Part shown: piece by piece, positions 1-8,244 of the stretch
How positions within the stretch are numbered: position 1 is the stretch's first letter
Layout of the letters: each line of letters opens with the position of its first letter
DNA from: Kribbella caucasensis
GTDB lineage: Bacteria > Actinomycetota > Actinomycetes > Propionibacteriales > Kribbellaceae
Assembly (NCBI RefSeq): GCF_004361855.1
Contig: NZ_SNWQ01000026.1
Location: 1 to 64,000, forward strand
Length of the DNA: 64,000 nucleotides
Direction: 5' to 3'
Notes under the pieces: model-generated
Database searches by the model: none
Told to the model about the DNA's origin: nothing
What the model saw: only the letters and a program-made list of their open reading frames with translations
Program-made: the position numbers and the translations under genes

Positions 1-232
1 ACAGGACTCAAAGGTCCAGGACGTAGGAGTGCTCACCCACCGGCGGCTTACCAGTCCCGAGTCTGCCGGACGGCGACTCGGTAACTCTCATTAGGACGTA
101 GTCCGCGGATCGCAGCCCCGCCCCGCCTGCTCGAGCGCCGGCCGGCCGCGTTTTGACGGACTACCTCCTAATCGAAATGCACACACCGATCAGTTCTAGT
201 GCCCCCTTGCGCGGACCCGGTAGCGTCAGGGG
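1..232. other. 5' edge, no gene seen
   Basis: I see no convincing coding region, RNA gene or repeat in these 232 bases. The stretch is GC-rich with a less GC-rich patch just upstream of the acyltransferase start at 233, which is presumably its promoter region. No clear -35/-10 pair could be picked out. Confidence 0.4.
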
Positions 233-988
233 ATGCGCGACATCGTCTATCCGCCGGTGGTCGGGTTCGCCCGGGCGGCATTCAAGGTGCTCGACCTGCG
301 GTTCACCATGACCGGGACCGAGAACGTGCCGCGGACCGGTGGGGCGGTGATCGCTCTCAACCACATCAGCTACGTCGACTTCATCCTCGGCGGCTACGGC
401 GCGGTGCCGAGCGGGCGGCTGGTCCGGTTCATGGCCAAGGAGGTGCTGTTCCGCAACCGGTACTCAGGTCCGCTGATGCGCGGCATGCACCACATCCCGG
501 TCGACCGGAGCGCCGGGACGGCCTCCTACCAGCAGGCGGTCCGCTACCTCGGCGAGGGCGAGGTGGTCGGCGTGTTCCCGGAGGCGACGATCTCCCGGTC
601 GTTCGAGCTGAAGGAGTTCAAGTCGGGCGCGGTCCGGATGGCGGCCCAGGCCGGTGTGCCGGTGATCCCGTTGATCCTGTGGGGTACCCAGCGGATGTAC
701 ACCAAGGACCACCCGCGCGACTTCACCCGGCACCGGCCGATCTCGATCACCGTCGGCGAGCCGATCACGGTCACTCCGGAAGACGACGCGACGGAGGCGA
801 CCGCCCACCTGCGGACCACGATGGCCGGCCTGCTCGACCAGACGATCCGGGCCTATCCGGAGCAGCCGGCCGGCGCCTGGTGGTTGCCCGCGTCGTACGG
901 CGGCGGCGCGCCCACCCCGGAAGAGGCCGAACGCCTCGACCAGGAGGAACTACGCCGCCGCGCCGCCAAAAGGTCCGGCCGGAGTTAG
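233..988 (+). CDS. 1-acyl-sn-glycerol-3-phosphate acyltransferase (PlsC-like)
   Basis: A 251-residue member of the LPLAT/PlsC family, which transfers an acyl chain to lysophosphatidic acid at the inner face of the membrane during phospholipid synthesis. The catalytic HX4D box is visible as NHISYVD (His44, Asp49). The second conserved block appears as VFPEAT around residues 114-119, a variant of the usual FPEGT. Length is normal for the family. It stands alone on the plus strand with no obvious operon partner. Family assignment is firm; the exact acyl acceptor cannot be read from sequence. Confidence 0.9.
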   Translation: MRDIVYPPVVGFARAAFKVLDLRFTMTGTENVPRTGGAVIALNHISYVDFILGGYGAVPSGRLVRFMAKEVLFRNRYSGPLMRGMHHIPVDRSAGTASYQQAVRYLGEGEVVGVFPEATISRSFELKEFKSGAVRMAAQAGVPVIPLILWGTQRMYTKDHPRDFTRHRPISITVGEPITVTPEDDATEATAHLRTTMAGLLDQTIRAYPEQPAGAWWLPASYGGGAPTPEEAERLDQEELRRRAAKRSGRS

Positions 989-1097
989 CGGATCAGTTCC
1001 TAGGCTCGGGTGATCTGCTGCCGCAGACTGTTGCCGGCAGGATCCTTCATCACGAGCTTCAGGACGCCCGTAGTACGGGGAGTTTGACCGCCTGCCC

Positions 1098-1496
1098 TCA
1101 CTCCGGGAGTGGGAGCCCGCCGGGCACTTTGGTGTAGCCGAGTTGCTCGATGACGCGTCCGCTGCTCACCCGGGTTACGTTCACGCCGAGCACTGATTCT
1201 GCGTCCGTAGGTCCGAAGCGGTAGCGCCACCGGACCGTTGCCCAGGCGCCATCGGCGAAGACGTGCTGGACCTCGAAGGTGCTGGCCTCGTCGGCCATCA
1301 GCTCCGCCCAGAAGTCCACGCACGCCTCCTTTCCGACATACGCGGTGCCGTCCGGTGCCGGTTGCGCAGACACCATCAGGCACTCGTCGTGGACCAGTGC
1401 GGCCATCGCCTCGGTGTCGCGGCGCCGGAAAGCGTCGCTGAACAGGCGGATGGTTTCGGCGGTCTCAGTGGTCGAAGGAGCGTCCGGTGCAGTCAT
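1098..1496 (-). CDS. NTF2-like (SnoaL/DUF4440-type) small protein
   Basis: A 132-residue protein with the NTF2-like alpha/beta cone signature: an N-terminal helix (RLFSDAFRRRDTEAMAALV) and then a sheet-rich half with the typical wGkeaCVDFWAEL region. Such proteins include small isomerases, hydrolases and binding proteins, so no substrate is assigned. The gene is divergent from the TetR gene at 1579, and the 82-bp gap carries two copies of a 16-bp operator. It is therefore the likely target of that repressor. Confidence 0.75.
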   Translation of the reverse strand: MTAPDAPSTTETAETIRLFSDAFRRRDTEAMAALVHDECLMVSAQPAPDGTAYVGKEACVDFWAELMADEASTFEVQHVFADGAWATVRWRYRFGPTDAESVLGVNVTRVSSGRVIEQLGYTKVPGGLPLPE

Positions 1497-1515
1497 CTTG
1501 AGGTTCCTCCAGAAG

Positions 1516-1559
1516 TAGACTGATTGGTCTATGCGGTAGCATATAGACCGATCGATCTA
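1516..1559. promoter_or_regulatory. Two TetR-type operators between divergent genes
   Basis: Two 16-bp near-palindromes, TAGACTGATTGGTCTA (1516-1531) and TAGACCGATCGATCTA (1544-1559), share the half-site TAGACCGA. Their centres are 28 bp apart, so they are roughly on nearly opposite or slightly rotated faces of the helix. They lie between the NTF2-like gene (minus) and the tetR gene (plus), the classical position for a TetR dimer controlling both genes. The binding itself is inferred. Confidence 0.75.
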
Positions 1560-1578
1560 CTGGCAAGGAGAGCCGAGC

Positions 1579-2142
1579 ATGAACGGGAAGGCCGAGACCG
1601 CGGGGCCTCGGGAGCGACTGCTCCTCGCTGCCGAGAGGCTCCTCTACTCGCGTGGCGGCTCGGTCGGCGTGAGCGCCCTGCTGGAGGAGGCGAGCGTCGC
1701 CCGTAGGTCGCTCTATGAGCACTTCGGCGGCAAGGACGGCCTGGTGGCCGCTGTTCTACGTCGCACCGCCGATGAGGATCTGGCGTGGTACGAGTGCGCT
1801 CTGGGCGACGGTGATTCGCCCCGAGGCCGGCTCCTGACGCTGTTCGACCGGCTGGATGAGCTTGTGTCGGACGCGGGCTTCCGCGGCTGTCGGTACCTTG
1901 CGATCGACCTTGCCTTCGCGGATCGGGACCATCCGGCTCATGCTGAGACGGATGCGTACCGGCGGCGGATCCGTGCCCTGCTGGTCCGGGAGCTCGAGGC
2001 CCTCGGTCATGCCCGGCCCGAGCACGCTGCGGAGCAACTGCACCTGCTGCTCGAGGGGACATTGGTCATGGGCGCCACCCAGAATCATCAGCACCCCGCC
2101 CGGGTCGCACGAGACCTCGCCGCGATCGTGCTGGACGGCTGA
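1579..2142 (+). CDS. TetR family transcriptional regulator
   Basis: A 187-residue TetR/AcrR-type repressor. The N-terminal helix-turn-helix (about residues 25-55) ends in the typical RRSLYEHFGGKDGL recognition-helix motif, followed by an all-helical ligand domain. The ATG at 1579 is preceded by AAGGAG at 1565-1570. Two palindromic operators overlap the divergent promoter region, so autoregulation plus control of the NTF2-like gene is likely. The ligand is unknown. Confidence 0.9.
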   Translation: MNGKAETAGPRERLLLAAERLLYSRGGSVGVSALLEEASVARRSLYEHFGGKDGLVAAVLRRTADEDLAWYECALGDGDSPRGRLLTLFDRLDELVSDAGFRGCRYLAIDLAFADRDHPAHAETDAYRRRIRALLVRELEALGHARPEHAAEQLHLLLEGTLVMGATQNHQHPARVARDLAAIVLDG

Positions 2143-2354
2143 ACGTCGTCCGCTTGATGTGTGACGCCTCTGAGTCGGCGTGTTGGGCCGAAGTGAAGAC
2201 TCGGAAATGATTGACGCGTCAGGCTTGACCGGGGGCCGGGGACCGGAGTACCAAGGGCCTTTGGTGTCGTACCGGATCTGGGGGATCCCTCTCGACAGAG
2301 CCGACGGTCCCGGGCGGGGGCCGCCGGTCAAGTCAGCAGGGCGGGGGAAGGTCG

Positions 2355-2888
2355 TTGTTTCAATCTGGCGAGGAGTTGCATCTCTTCGAGCCGGGAATGC
2401 TGAAGATTCCCGCACATGTCGCGGAGGAGATTCCGGACGCGGGCGCGTTCTTCCTGTCCTGGGCGACAGCGGATCTGCGCCCGGAGCAGATCCGCGAGGT
2501 GGAGTCCGCGGTGAACGGGCGGCGGTGCCAGAACGGCTGGTTCCCGCTGGAGAGCCTGGACAACATCGGCAGCCGCGGGTTCTGGCGCGGCCCGCTCACC
2601 TATCTGGCGAAGATGACGGCCAACGACGCCGCCGTACTGCAGGCCTGGGCGACGCAGGGGCTGGAGGGGTCGAATGCCGACTCGGTACGCCGGATCGACG
2701 CGACGGCGAACCACCTGCTCTTCACCCAGGGCCACGCGGCCGCCGCGACCTGGGTGCTGGCAGTCCGCCCGCAGGCGTTCCTCAACATCTCCCAACTAGG
2801 CGACGCCCTGGCCGGCAACTGGGAAACCTGCCTGTCCGGCCTCCGCACCAAAGACGTAGCCAAGGCAATCCGCCGCTGGAACCGCTGA
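2355..2888 (+). CDS. Protein of unknown function
   Basis: A 177-residue soluble protein that I do not recognise. It has no signal peptide or membrane segment and a mixed, Trp-containing composition (GNWETC, GFWRGP). The TTG at 2355 is chosen because GGGGGAAG lies 5-12 bases upstream. The 212-bp gap before it holds no gene I can support. Codon usage matches the surrounding genes, so it is probably real, but nothing suggests its role. Confidence 0.65.
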   Translation: MFQSGEELHLFEPGMLKIPAHVAEEIPDAGAFFLSWATADLRPEQIREVESAVNGRRCQNGWFPLESLDNIGSRGFWRGPLTYLAKMTANDAAVLQAWATQGLEGSNADSVRRIDATANHLLFTQGHAAAATWVLAVRPQAFLNISQLGDALAGNWETCLSGLRTKDVAKAIRRWNR

Positions 2889-2954
2889 AACCAAACCACC
2901 GGGCCCGCACCGCCCCGCCCGCGCGCCAGGCGGCTCGTAGTACGAGAGGGCGGT

Positions 2955-3953
2955 CTACTCGAGGATCAGGTGGGCCAGGGCGTAGCAGCCGGCGGCGACC
3001 AGACCGGCGGCCGGGATGGTCAGGATCCAGGCGGTGATGATGCCCCTGGCAACACCCCACCGGACCGCCGACAACCGCTTCGTCGCGCCCGTCCCCATCA
3101 CCGCCGACGTGATGGTGTGCGTTGTCGAGACCGGCGCGTGCAGCCCGATCGCCATCACATACAGCACCGTGGCAGCGACCGCCTCGGAGGCGAACCCCCG
3201 GGCGGGATCGAGGTGGATGATCCGCCGGCCCAGTGTGCGCATGATCCGCCACCCACCCGAGTAGGTGCCGAGGGAGATCGCGGACGCCGCGGCGATCTGC
3301 ACCCAGAGCGGAATCCCGTCGCCGGCGTCGACATGCCCGGTCGTGAGCAGGGCGAGGAACATCACCCCCATCGTCTTCTGCGCGTCCTGGAGCCCATGGC
3401 CGAGCGCCATCGCGGCCGCCGACAGCGACTGGGCGAGCCGGAACCCCCGGTTCACCTTGCCCGGGTTGCTGCGCCGGAACACCCACAGGATCGCCGTCAT
3501 CAGCCCGAACGCGCCGAGGAAGCCGACGGCGGGCGACACCACCATGGGGATCACGACCTTGTCCACGATGCCGGACCACAGCACCGTGCTGGCCGAGGCG
3601 AGCCCGGCTCCGACCAGGCCCCCGATCAGCGCGTGCGACGACGAGCTCGGCAGGCCGAAATACCAGGTGATCAGGTTCCAGGTGATCGCGCCGACCAGGG
3701 CCGACAGCACGATCACCAGGCCGTGCTCTCCGGTGGGTGTGTTGATGATGCCCTTGCCGACCGTCTGTGCCACCTCGGTACCGACGAACGCGCCGACGAA
3801 GTTCATCACCGCGGCCATCGCCAAAGCGACCCGCGGCGTGAGCGCGCGGGTCGAGACCGAAGTGGCGATGGCGTTGGCGGCGTCGTGGAAGCCGTTGGTG
3901 TAGTCGAAGACCAGCGCGATCGCGATGACCACGACGACGAGCGCGAGCTCCAC
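2955..3953 (-). CDS. Inorganic phosphate transporter, PiT family
   Basis: A 332-residue PiT-family low-affinity phosphate permease with about ten membrane segments. The duplicated family signature is visible near the N terminus (DYTNGFHDAANAIATSV) and again in the second half (GHGLQDAQKTMGV, THTITSAVMGTG). The start is GTG at 3953. It lies one base downstream of the DUF47/PhoU-like gene on the same strand, the standard two-gene arrangement in which the partner modulates the permease. Uptake of phosphate, possibly as a metal-phosphate complex, is known for the family. Confidence 0.93.
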   Translation of the reverse strand: MELALVVVVIAIALVFDYTNGFHDAANAIATSVSTRALTPRVALAMAAVMNFVGAFVGTEVAQTVGKGIINTPTGEHGLVIVLSALVGAITWNLITWYFGLPSSSSHALIGGLVGAGLASASTVLWSGIVDKVVIPMVVSPAVGFLGAFGLMTAILWVFRRSNPGKVNRGFRLAQSLSAAAMALGHGLQDAQKTMGVMFLALLTTGHVDAGDGIPLWVQIAAASAISLGTYSGGWRIMRTLGRRIIHLDPARGFASEAVAATVLYVMAIGLHAPVSTTHTITSAVMGTGATKRLSAVRWGVARGIITAWILTIPAAGLVAAGCYALAHLILE

Positions 3954-3955
3954 GC

Positions 3956-4588
3956 TCAGCTCTCCTTGACTGCGATCTGCTCGACCGTGTTCGCGACGTG
4001 CTCGAAGGCGTCGATCGCGGCCTCCAGCAGGTCGACCACGGTCTTCACCTTCATCACCGTGAGCGCGTCGAACTCGCCGCTGAACAGCTTGGCGATGAGC
4101 CGGCGGTGCACCGCGTCACCTGTGTTCTCCAGCCGGTTGATCTCGATCCAGTACTCGGCCAGATCCTTCATCGTGCGCAATCGTGGCATCGTCTCGGCGG
4201 TCAACGTCGCCGCCCGCTGCAGGACCTCGATCTGCTCAGCGATCTCCTCCGGCAGCTTCTCCAGGCCGAACAGGTGGACCGAGTCGACGGCCTCCTCCAT
4301 GAAGTCCATCACGTCGTCCAGATCGGACGCGAGCCGGTAGATGTCCTCCCGGTCGAACGGCGTGACGAAGGTGGAGTTCACCCGGCGGATGATCGAGTGG
4401 GTGGTCTCGTCGGCCGCGTGTTCGGCGTCCTTCATCTGGGCGGCGATCTTCTGGCTGGCCGACAACCCGGTCCCCGCGGTGCTGCCGAGCAACTCGGCCA
4501 GGATGCGGGCGCCTTCGACGAGGTGGTTGGCGGACTCGGTGAAAAGGTCGTAGAACGTCGGGTCGTTCGGACGCAGACGTAACGGCAC
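3956..4588 (-). CDS. DUF47 / PhoU-like phosphate-transport accessory protein
   Basis: A four-helix PhoU-like (DUF47, Pit accessory) protein containing the conserved acidic segment DREDIYRLASDLDDVMDFMEE. It sits immediately upstream of the pit gene in the same operon, separated by 2 bases. I place the start at the GTG at 4588 because CCGGAG lies about 7 bases upstream. The reading frame also stays open to a TTG at 4615 (nine residues longer) that has no ribosome-binding site. Confidence 0.9.
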   Translation of the reverse strand: MPLRLRPNDPTFYDLFTESANHLVEGARILAELLGSTAGTGLSASQKIAAQMKDAEHAADETTHSIIRRVNSTFVTPFDREDIYRLASDLDDVMDFMEEAVDSVHLFGLEKLPEEIAEQIEVLQRAATLTAETMPRLRTMKDLAEYWIEINRLENTGDAVHRRLIAKLFSGEFDALTVMKVKTVVDLLEAAIDAFEHVANTVEQIAVKES

Positions 4589-4738
4589 TTCAAGCTCCGG
4601 GTGAACGAGGGACAAACCGTGAACATGCTAAGTGCAACGGATCGCCTACTTCGCATCCGCCCCGGTCAACGTATCGCGAGTTCGTGAACAAGTTGACGAT
4701 GCACCTACATTGCGCAACCAATCCGTAACCAGTTGATG

Positions 4739-5056
4739 TCAGCGAGTGAAAACGGCGTACAGGTCGAAGACGCCGACCACCAGAACCACGCCTGCGGCCG
4801 CCTGCAAGACGCGGTCGTGGCCGAGGGCCCCTGGAGCCTGGGACGCTCGGGCTGCCCGGCGGAAGACCGCGCTCACGGCCGCCCAGCCGAAGAGCGCCAG
4901 CACCAGGACGACGATGCCGAGCCCGAACCGCACACTCGACGTACCGTGGCCGGAAGCAAGCAACAGGATCCCGTTCGCGATCAGGCCGAGTGACGTCCGC
5001 CGCCACGCGAGCATGGTGCGCTCGGGCTGCAGGCCGGGATCCGGTGTCATCGTCAT
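4739..5056 (-). CDS. DUF202 small membrane protein
   Basis: A 105-residue membrane protein of the DUF202 family (YidH-like), with three predicted membrane helices and the family's N-terminal motif ERTMLAWRRTSLGLIANG. The ATG at 5056 overlaps the TGA of the preceding DUF202 gene (ATGA), so the two are translationally coupled. Function of the family is unknown. Pairing of two DUF202 paralogues is common and suggests a hetero-oligomer. Confidence 0.87.
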   Translation of the reverse strand: MTMTPDPGLQPERTMLAWRRTSLGLIANGILLLASGHGTSSVRFGLGIVVLVLALFGWAAVSAVFRRAARASQAPGALGHDRVLQAAAGVVLVVGVFDLYAVFTR

Positions 5057-5415
5057 CGCCAGAGGGTGAACAGCAACCCGATCGCGCCGACCACGGTGAT
5101 GGTTGCTCCGAGCATCAACGGCAGCCGGGTCACCGGGAGCCGTCCGCCCCGGCGCATCGCGGTGATGTTCTGCTGCCACCGGAGGAACGCGCCCGCGGTC
5201 GTGACGATCCCCGCCGTCACCAGCACGATTCCGATGATCCGGGCCGGCCAGCGGTCATTGCCGAGGTCAAGGAACTGTACGGCGGACAGCCCACCGGCGT
5301 AACAGGCCAGTGAGGTCCGCAGATAGGCCAGGTACGTCCGCTCGTTCGCCAGCGTGAACCGGTAGTCCGGCTCCTGGTCGGGCTCCTCCTGGGGCTGCCC
5401 GGGCTGATCCGTCAC
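5053..5415 (-). CDS. DUF202 membrane protein (first of pair)
   Basis: A 120-residue DUF202/YidH-like membrane protein: a short acidic, proline-rich N terminus, then the motif ERTYLAYLRTSLACYAGGL and three hydrophobic helices. Its GTG start overlaps the stop of the GH3 lipoprotein gene (GTGA), and its own stop overlaps the next DUF202 gene. The three genes are therefore one minus-strand operon with overlapping junctions. No biochemical role is known. Confidence 0.87.
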   Translation of the reverse strand: MTDQPGQPQEEPDQEPDYRFTLANERTYLAYLRTSLACYAGGLSAVQFLDLGNDRWPARIIGIVLVTAGIVTTAGAFLRWQQNITAMRRGGRLPVTRLPLMLGATITVVGAIGLLFTLWR

Positions 5416-6671
5416 CCGCAGGTCACCAGGCCCCGGTCATGCTTCAGCGCGAGCACCCGTCGGACGCTGGTCCGCAACTGGGCCGCGAACGCCGGGTCCT
5501 GCTGGGCCTTCGTGACGAGCGCCCCGACCATCACGGACGTGAGCGACGCCTTGGCCGTGATGACGATGTCGCCACCAGCCGCGACGAAACGGGTGGCCCG
5601 CGCCCCGACCGGCACCGACGCAACCTCAGCCGCCGCGCCGACGTCGTCGGTGATCACCACCCCGTCGTACCCGAGGTCGCCACGCAGCATGCCCTGGATG
5701 ATCGTCGGCGAGAACACGGCCCGGTTCTTCGCGTCGATCTTGGTGTAGGTGGCCGTGGACACCATCACCATGTCGCTGCTGGCCTGGATCCCCGCGGCGA
5801 ACGGCGCCAGGTCGTCGTCATCGCGAACCGTGCTGCTGTCCACCACGCCGGAGGAGAAGTCCGTGTTCCCGCGCACGTGTCCGAGCCCCGGGAAGTGCTT
5901 GACCGACGTCATCACCCCCGCGGCATCCATCCCCTTGATGAACGCGACCACGTGCTCCCCGACCGGACCAGGCGTACTGCCATAACCGCGATCCAGTGCA
6001 CCGATGGGCGCGTTGGCGTCTCCCATCGACGCCGGTACTACGTCCGCGACCGGCGCGAGGTCTATGTTGATGCCCGCCCGCTTGAGCTGAGCGCCCCAGT
6101 CCTGCGCTTCGCTGGTGAGCTTCTGCGTGGACCAGGTCCCCTGCACCGTTGCCGAGGGGATGCGGTCGAATCCGGACCCCTTCAGCCGCTGGACTTTCCC
6201 GCCTTCCTGGTCGGCGGCGACGAACGGCTTGATGCCGTCCGTAGTACTGGCTGCCGATGCCGTGGCCATCGCAGTACGGGTATGGGAGGCGCTGCCACCG
6301 GAACCCATCAGGAGGAGACCGCCCGGTTTCTGCGCGCGGACGACAGAGCGCTCGGACGAGGTCATGCCCTGCGCGTCGATACCGGTCATGATCAGCTGGG
6401 CCGCCTGCTCGCGGAGGGTCAGTCCGGTCAGCTTCTGGTCGACACAGCTCGGCACCGGGGTGCTCGGCGTCGGGCTCGGTGTCTGGCTGGGCGTCGTCGG
6501 GGTACTGGGCGGGGTGTCGGTCGAGGGGGTCGTCGTCGGGGTGATCGGGACCGTCGACGAGGGGATCGTGCTCGGACCGGCCGTCGGCGGAGCGGAGTCA
6601 CTGCAGCCGGCCAGCAGCAGTACTGCGGCGGCGACCGCCAGTGCGCCTTGGAAGGTCTTCATCGGCGTCAT
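5412..6671 (-). CDS. Glycoside hydrolase family 3 lipoprotein (NagZ-like)
   Basis: A secreted lipoprotein of about 419 residues with lipobox LLAGC near the N terminus and a Ser/Thr/Pro-rich spacer. The GH3 beta-N-acetylhexosaminidase-type catalytic domain shows the KHFPGLG motif and the nucleophile region VVITDDV. It probably trims cell-wall or other amino sugars outside the cytoplasm. The start is uncertain: ATG at 6671, ATG at 6662 and GTG at 6689 all remain possible, with no strong Shine-Dalgarno. First gene of the operon with the DUF202 pair. Confidence 0.85.
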   Translation of the reverse strand: MTPMKTFQGALAVAAAVLLLAGCSDSAPPTAGPSTIPSSTVPITPTTTPSTDTPPSTPTTPSQTPSPTPSTPVPSCVDQKLTGLTLREQAAQLIMTGIDAQGMTSSERSVVRAQKPGGLLLMGSGGSASHTRTAMATASAASTTDGIKPFVAADQEGGKVQRLKGSGFDRIPSATVQGTWSTQKLTSEAQDWGAQLKRAGINIDLAPVADVVPASMGDANAPIGALDRGYGSTPGPVGEHVVAFIKGMDAAGVMTSVKHFPGLGHVRGNTDFSSGVVDSSTVRDDDDLAPFAAGIQASSDMVMVSTATYTKIDAKNRAVFSPTIIQGMLRGDLGYDGVVITDDVGAAAEVASVPVGARATRFVAAGGDIVITAKASLTSVMVGALVTKAQQDPAFAAQLRTSVRRVLALKHDRGLVTCG

Positions 6672-6730
6672 TCTTGCTGATGCGCTCACCAGCTGTCCGG
6701 GCCGATCTGCGAACGAGCGAACGTGCTTCT

Positions 6731-7216
6731 TCAGCGCTGCTCCAAGGCCGGACTGTCGGACGTGTCCTCCGAGTGCCGCGCCAACGTCGCGCAGATGTCG
6801 TGCAACTGTGCGACCTGCTCCTCGCTGAGCGCGTCGAACACCGCTGCCCGGACCGTCTCGACATGACCGGGCGCGGTCTCCTTGAGCTTCTGCCGGCCCG
6901 CCTCGGTGATGATCGCCACCTGACCGCGCCGGTCGGACTCGATCCCTTCCCGGCGGACCCAGCCGACCTGCTCCAGCCGGTTCACAGCGTGCGACAGGCG
7001 GCTGCGCGAGCCCAGGGTGGCGACGGCGAGCTCACTCATCCGCAGTCGTCCGTCGGTCGCGTCGGACAGCCGGACCAGGATCTCGTAGTACGTGTGCGGC
7101 ATCCCCGCGTCGCGCTGCAACTGCTGCTCGATCCGCCCGTTGACGACCCGCTGGGCCGCGATGAACGCTCGCCAGGCCTGCTGTTCGCTGTCATCCAGCC
7201 ATCGCGGTTCCGCCAT
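6731..7216 (-). CDS. MarR family transcriptional regulator
   Basis: A 161-residue winged-helix regulator. The MarR wing motif is visible as ESDRRGQVAIITEAGRQKL after a recognition helix (RSRLSHAVNRLEQVGWV). The ATG at 7216 is preceded by GCGAG. It lies between the GH3 operon and the EamA gene, all on the minus strand, but a 70-bp gap with a hairpin at 7278-7300 separates it from EamA. The gene it controls is not evident. Confidence 0.9.
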   Translation of the reverse strand: MAEPRWLDDSEQQAWRAFIAAQRVVNGRIEQQLQRDAGMPHTYYEILVRLSDATDGRLRMSELAVATLGSRSRLSHAVNRLEQVGWVRREGIESDRRGQVAIITEAGRQKLKETAPGHVETVRAAVFDALSEEQVAQLHDICATLARHSEDTSDSPALEQR

Positions 7217-7277
7217 GCTCGCAGCGTAACCATCTCTCGGACGCTCCGCCTGTTCATCGCCGGCCGCGCCTCGCAAC

Positions 7278-7300
7278 TAGGGCCCGTCAGACAGGCCCTA
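7278..7300. terminator. Hairpin TAGGGCC-loop-GGCCCTA at the EamA stop
   Basis: A perfect 7-bp inverted repeat (7278-7284 and 7294-7300) around the loop CGTCAGACA. On the minus strand the EamA stop codon (TGA, 7289-7287) lies inside the loop, so the hairpin would form directly at the end of that message. A near-identical hairpin recurs at 51976-51995. It has no long U-tract, so termination is inferred from position. Confidence 0.5.
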
Positions 7301-8204
7301 ACCGACCCCTGAACCGGATCAGCAGTACTGCGACGGCGCAGACCACCATGCCGGCCAGGGCGAGCAGTCCGATCGTCTCGTTGAAGGCGAAGAAGGCGAT
7401 CACCATCGTGGTCGGCGGTACGAGGTACATGAGGCTGCTGATCCGCGTTGCTCCCGACAGCCTCAGGTTGACCAGGTACAGCCCCCATCCCCCACCAGTG
7501 GACAGCACCACAAGCCACACGGCCGCACCGTAGAAGCCCGGCTCGCCATGGACCGTCATCTGGCCGGTGGCGGTGGCGACTGCGATGAACATGACGCAAG
7601 AGGCCAGAGACTGCAGACAGAGCGCGTCGACCAGTCCGGCGGTGGGCTTCCGCGTTCTCTCCAGACAGGTGCCCGCGACAAGTCCGAGCAGACCGCCCAG
7701 GGGAAGCAGGAACAACAGCAGTGAGGTGTGGCCCTCGCCGAGGTCCTCTGCGACGACAAGACCGACTCCTACAAGTCCCAGGGCCAGACCGATCCACTGG
7801 CGCGGGGTTACGTGCTCGCCGAGCAGCGGACCCGCGACCGTGGCGATCAGTAGCGGCTGGAGCGAGCCGATGAGGGCAGTGACGCCGGCGGGGATGCCGT
7901 GGTCGATCCCGATGAAGATGAGGCCCAGGTAGACGAACTGGGTGAGGAGCGCCATGCCGAGGTGCGTGACGACGTCCCGCTGAGTGAACCGAGGTCGTCG
8001 TACGAGCAGGACCATCGCAGCCAGTCCGCCCGCGATCAGGAAGCGCCAGGCGAGCAGGTCGACCGCCGACGAGTACTCCGTCCCCCAGCGCGCGCCGATG
8101 AAGCCGGAGCTCCAGAAGACGACGAACCCGGCACCCGCGAGGAACGGGATCGCGCGGCCGGCCGCGGTTCGCAGTACGGGCGTCTGGAGCGTCTCGGTTG
8201 TCAT
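7287..8204 (-). CDS. EamA-family (DMT) membrane transporter
   Basis: A 305-residue drug/metabolite transporter with ten predicted membrane helices in two EamA repeats (LLGEHVTPRQWIGLALGLVG marks the end of the first). Family members export amino acids, nucleosides or small drugs, and the substrate is not readable. The ATG at 8204 is divergent from a TetR gene starting at 8243, only 38 bp away, which makes it the likely regulated target. Confidence 0.9.
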   Translation of the reverse strand: MTTETLQTPVLRTAAGRAIPFLAGAGFVVFWSSGFIGARWGTEYSSAVDLLAWRFLIAGGLAAMVLLVRRPRFTQRDVVTHLGMALLTQFVYLGLIFIGIDHGIPAGVTALIGSLQPLLIATVAGPLLGEHVTPRQWIGLALGLVGVGLVVAEDLGEGHTSLLLFLLPLGGLLGLVAGTCLERTRKPTAGLVDALCLQSLASCVMFIAVATATGQMTVHGEPGFYGAAVWLVVLSTGGGWGLYLVNLRLSGATRISSLMYLVPPTTMVIAFFAFNETIGLLALAGMVVCAVAVLLIRFRGRLGPV

Positions 8205-8230
8205 GGCCGGACTGTAACCACACCGGTCGG

Positions 8231-8244
8231 TATACTGTCAGTAT
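8231..8244. promoter_or_regulatory. TetR promoter with overlapping palindrome; leaderless start
   Basis: TATACT at 8231-8236 fits a -10 box and the ATG at 8243 lies seven bases after it, so the transcript would begin at the start codon. No ribosome-binding site precedes it. A 13-bp inverted repeat ATACTG-T-CAGTAT (8232-8244) overlaps both -10 and start codon, an ideal place for autorepression. Binding is inferred. Confidence 0.6.
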
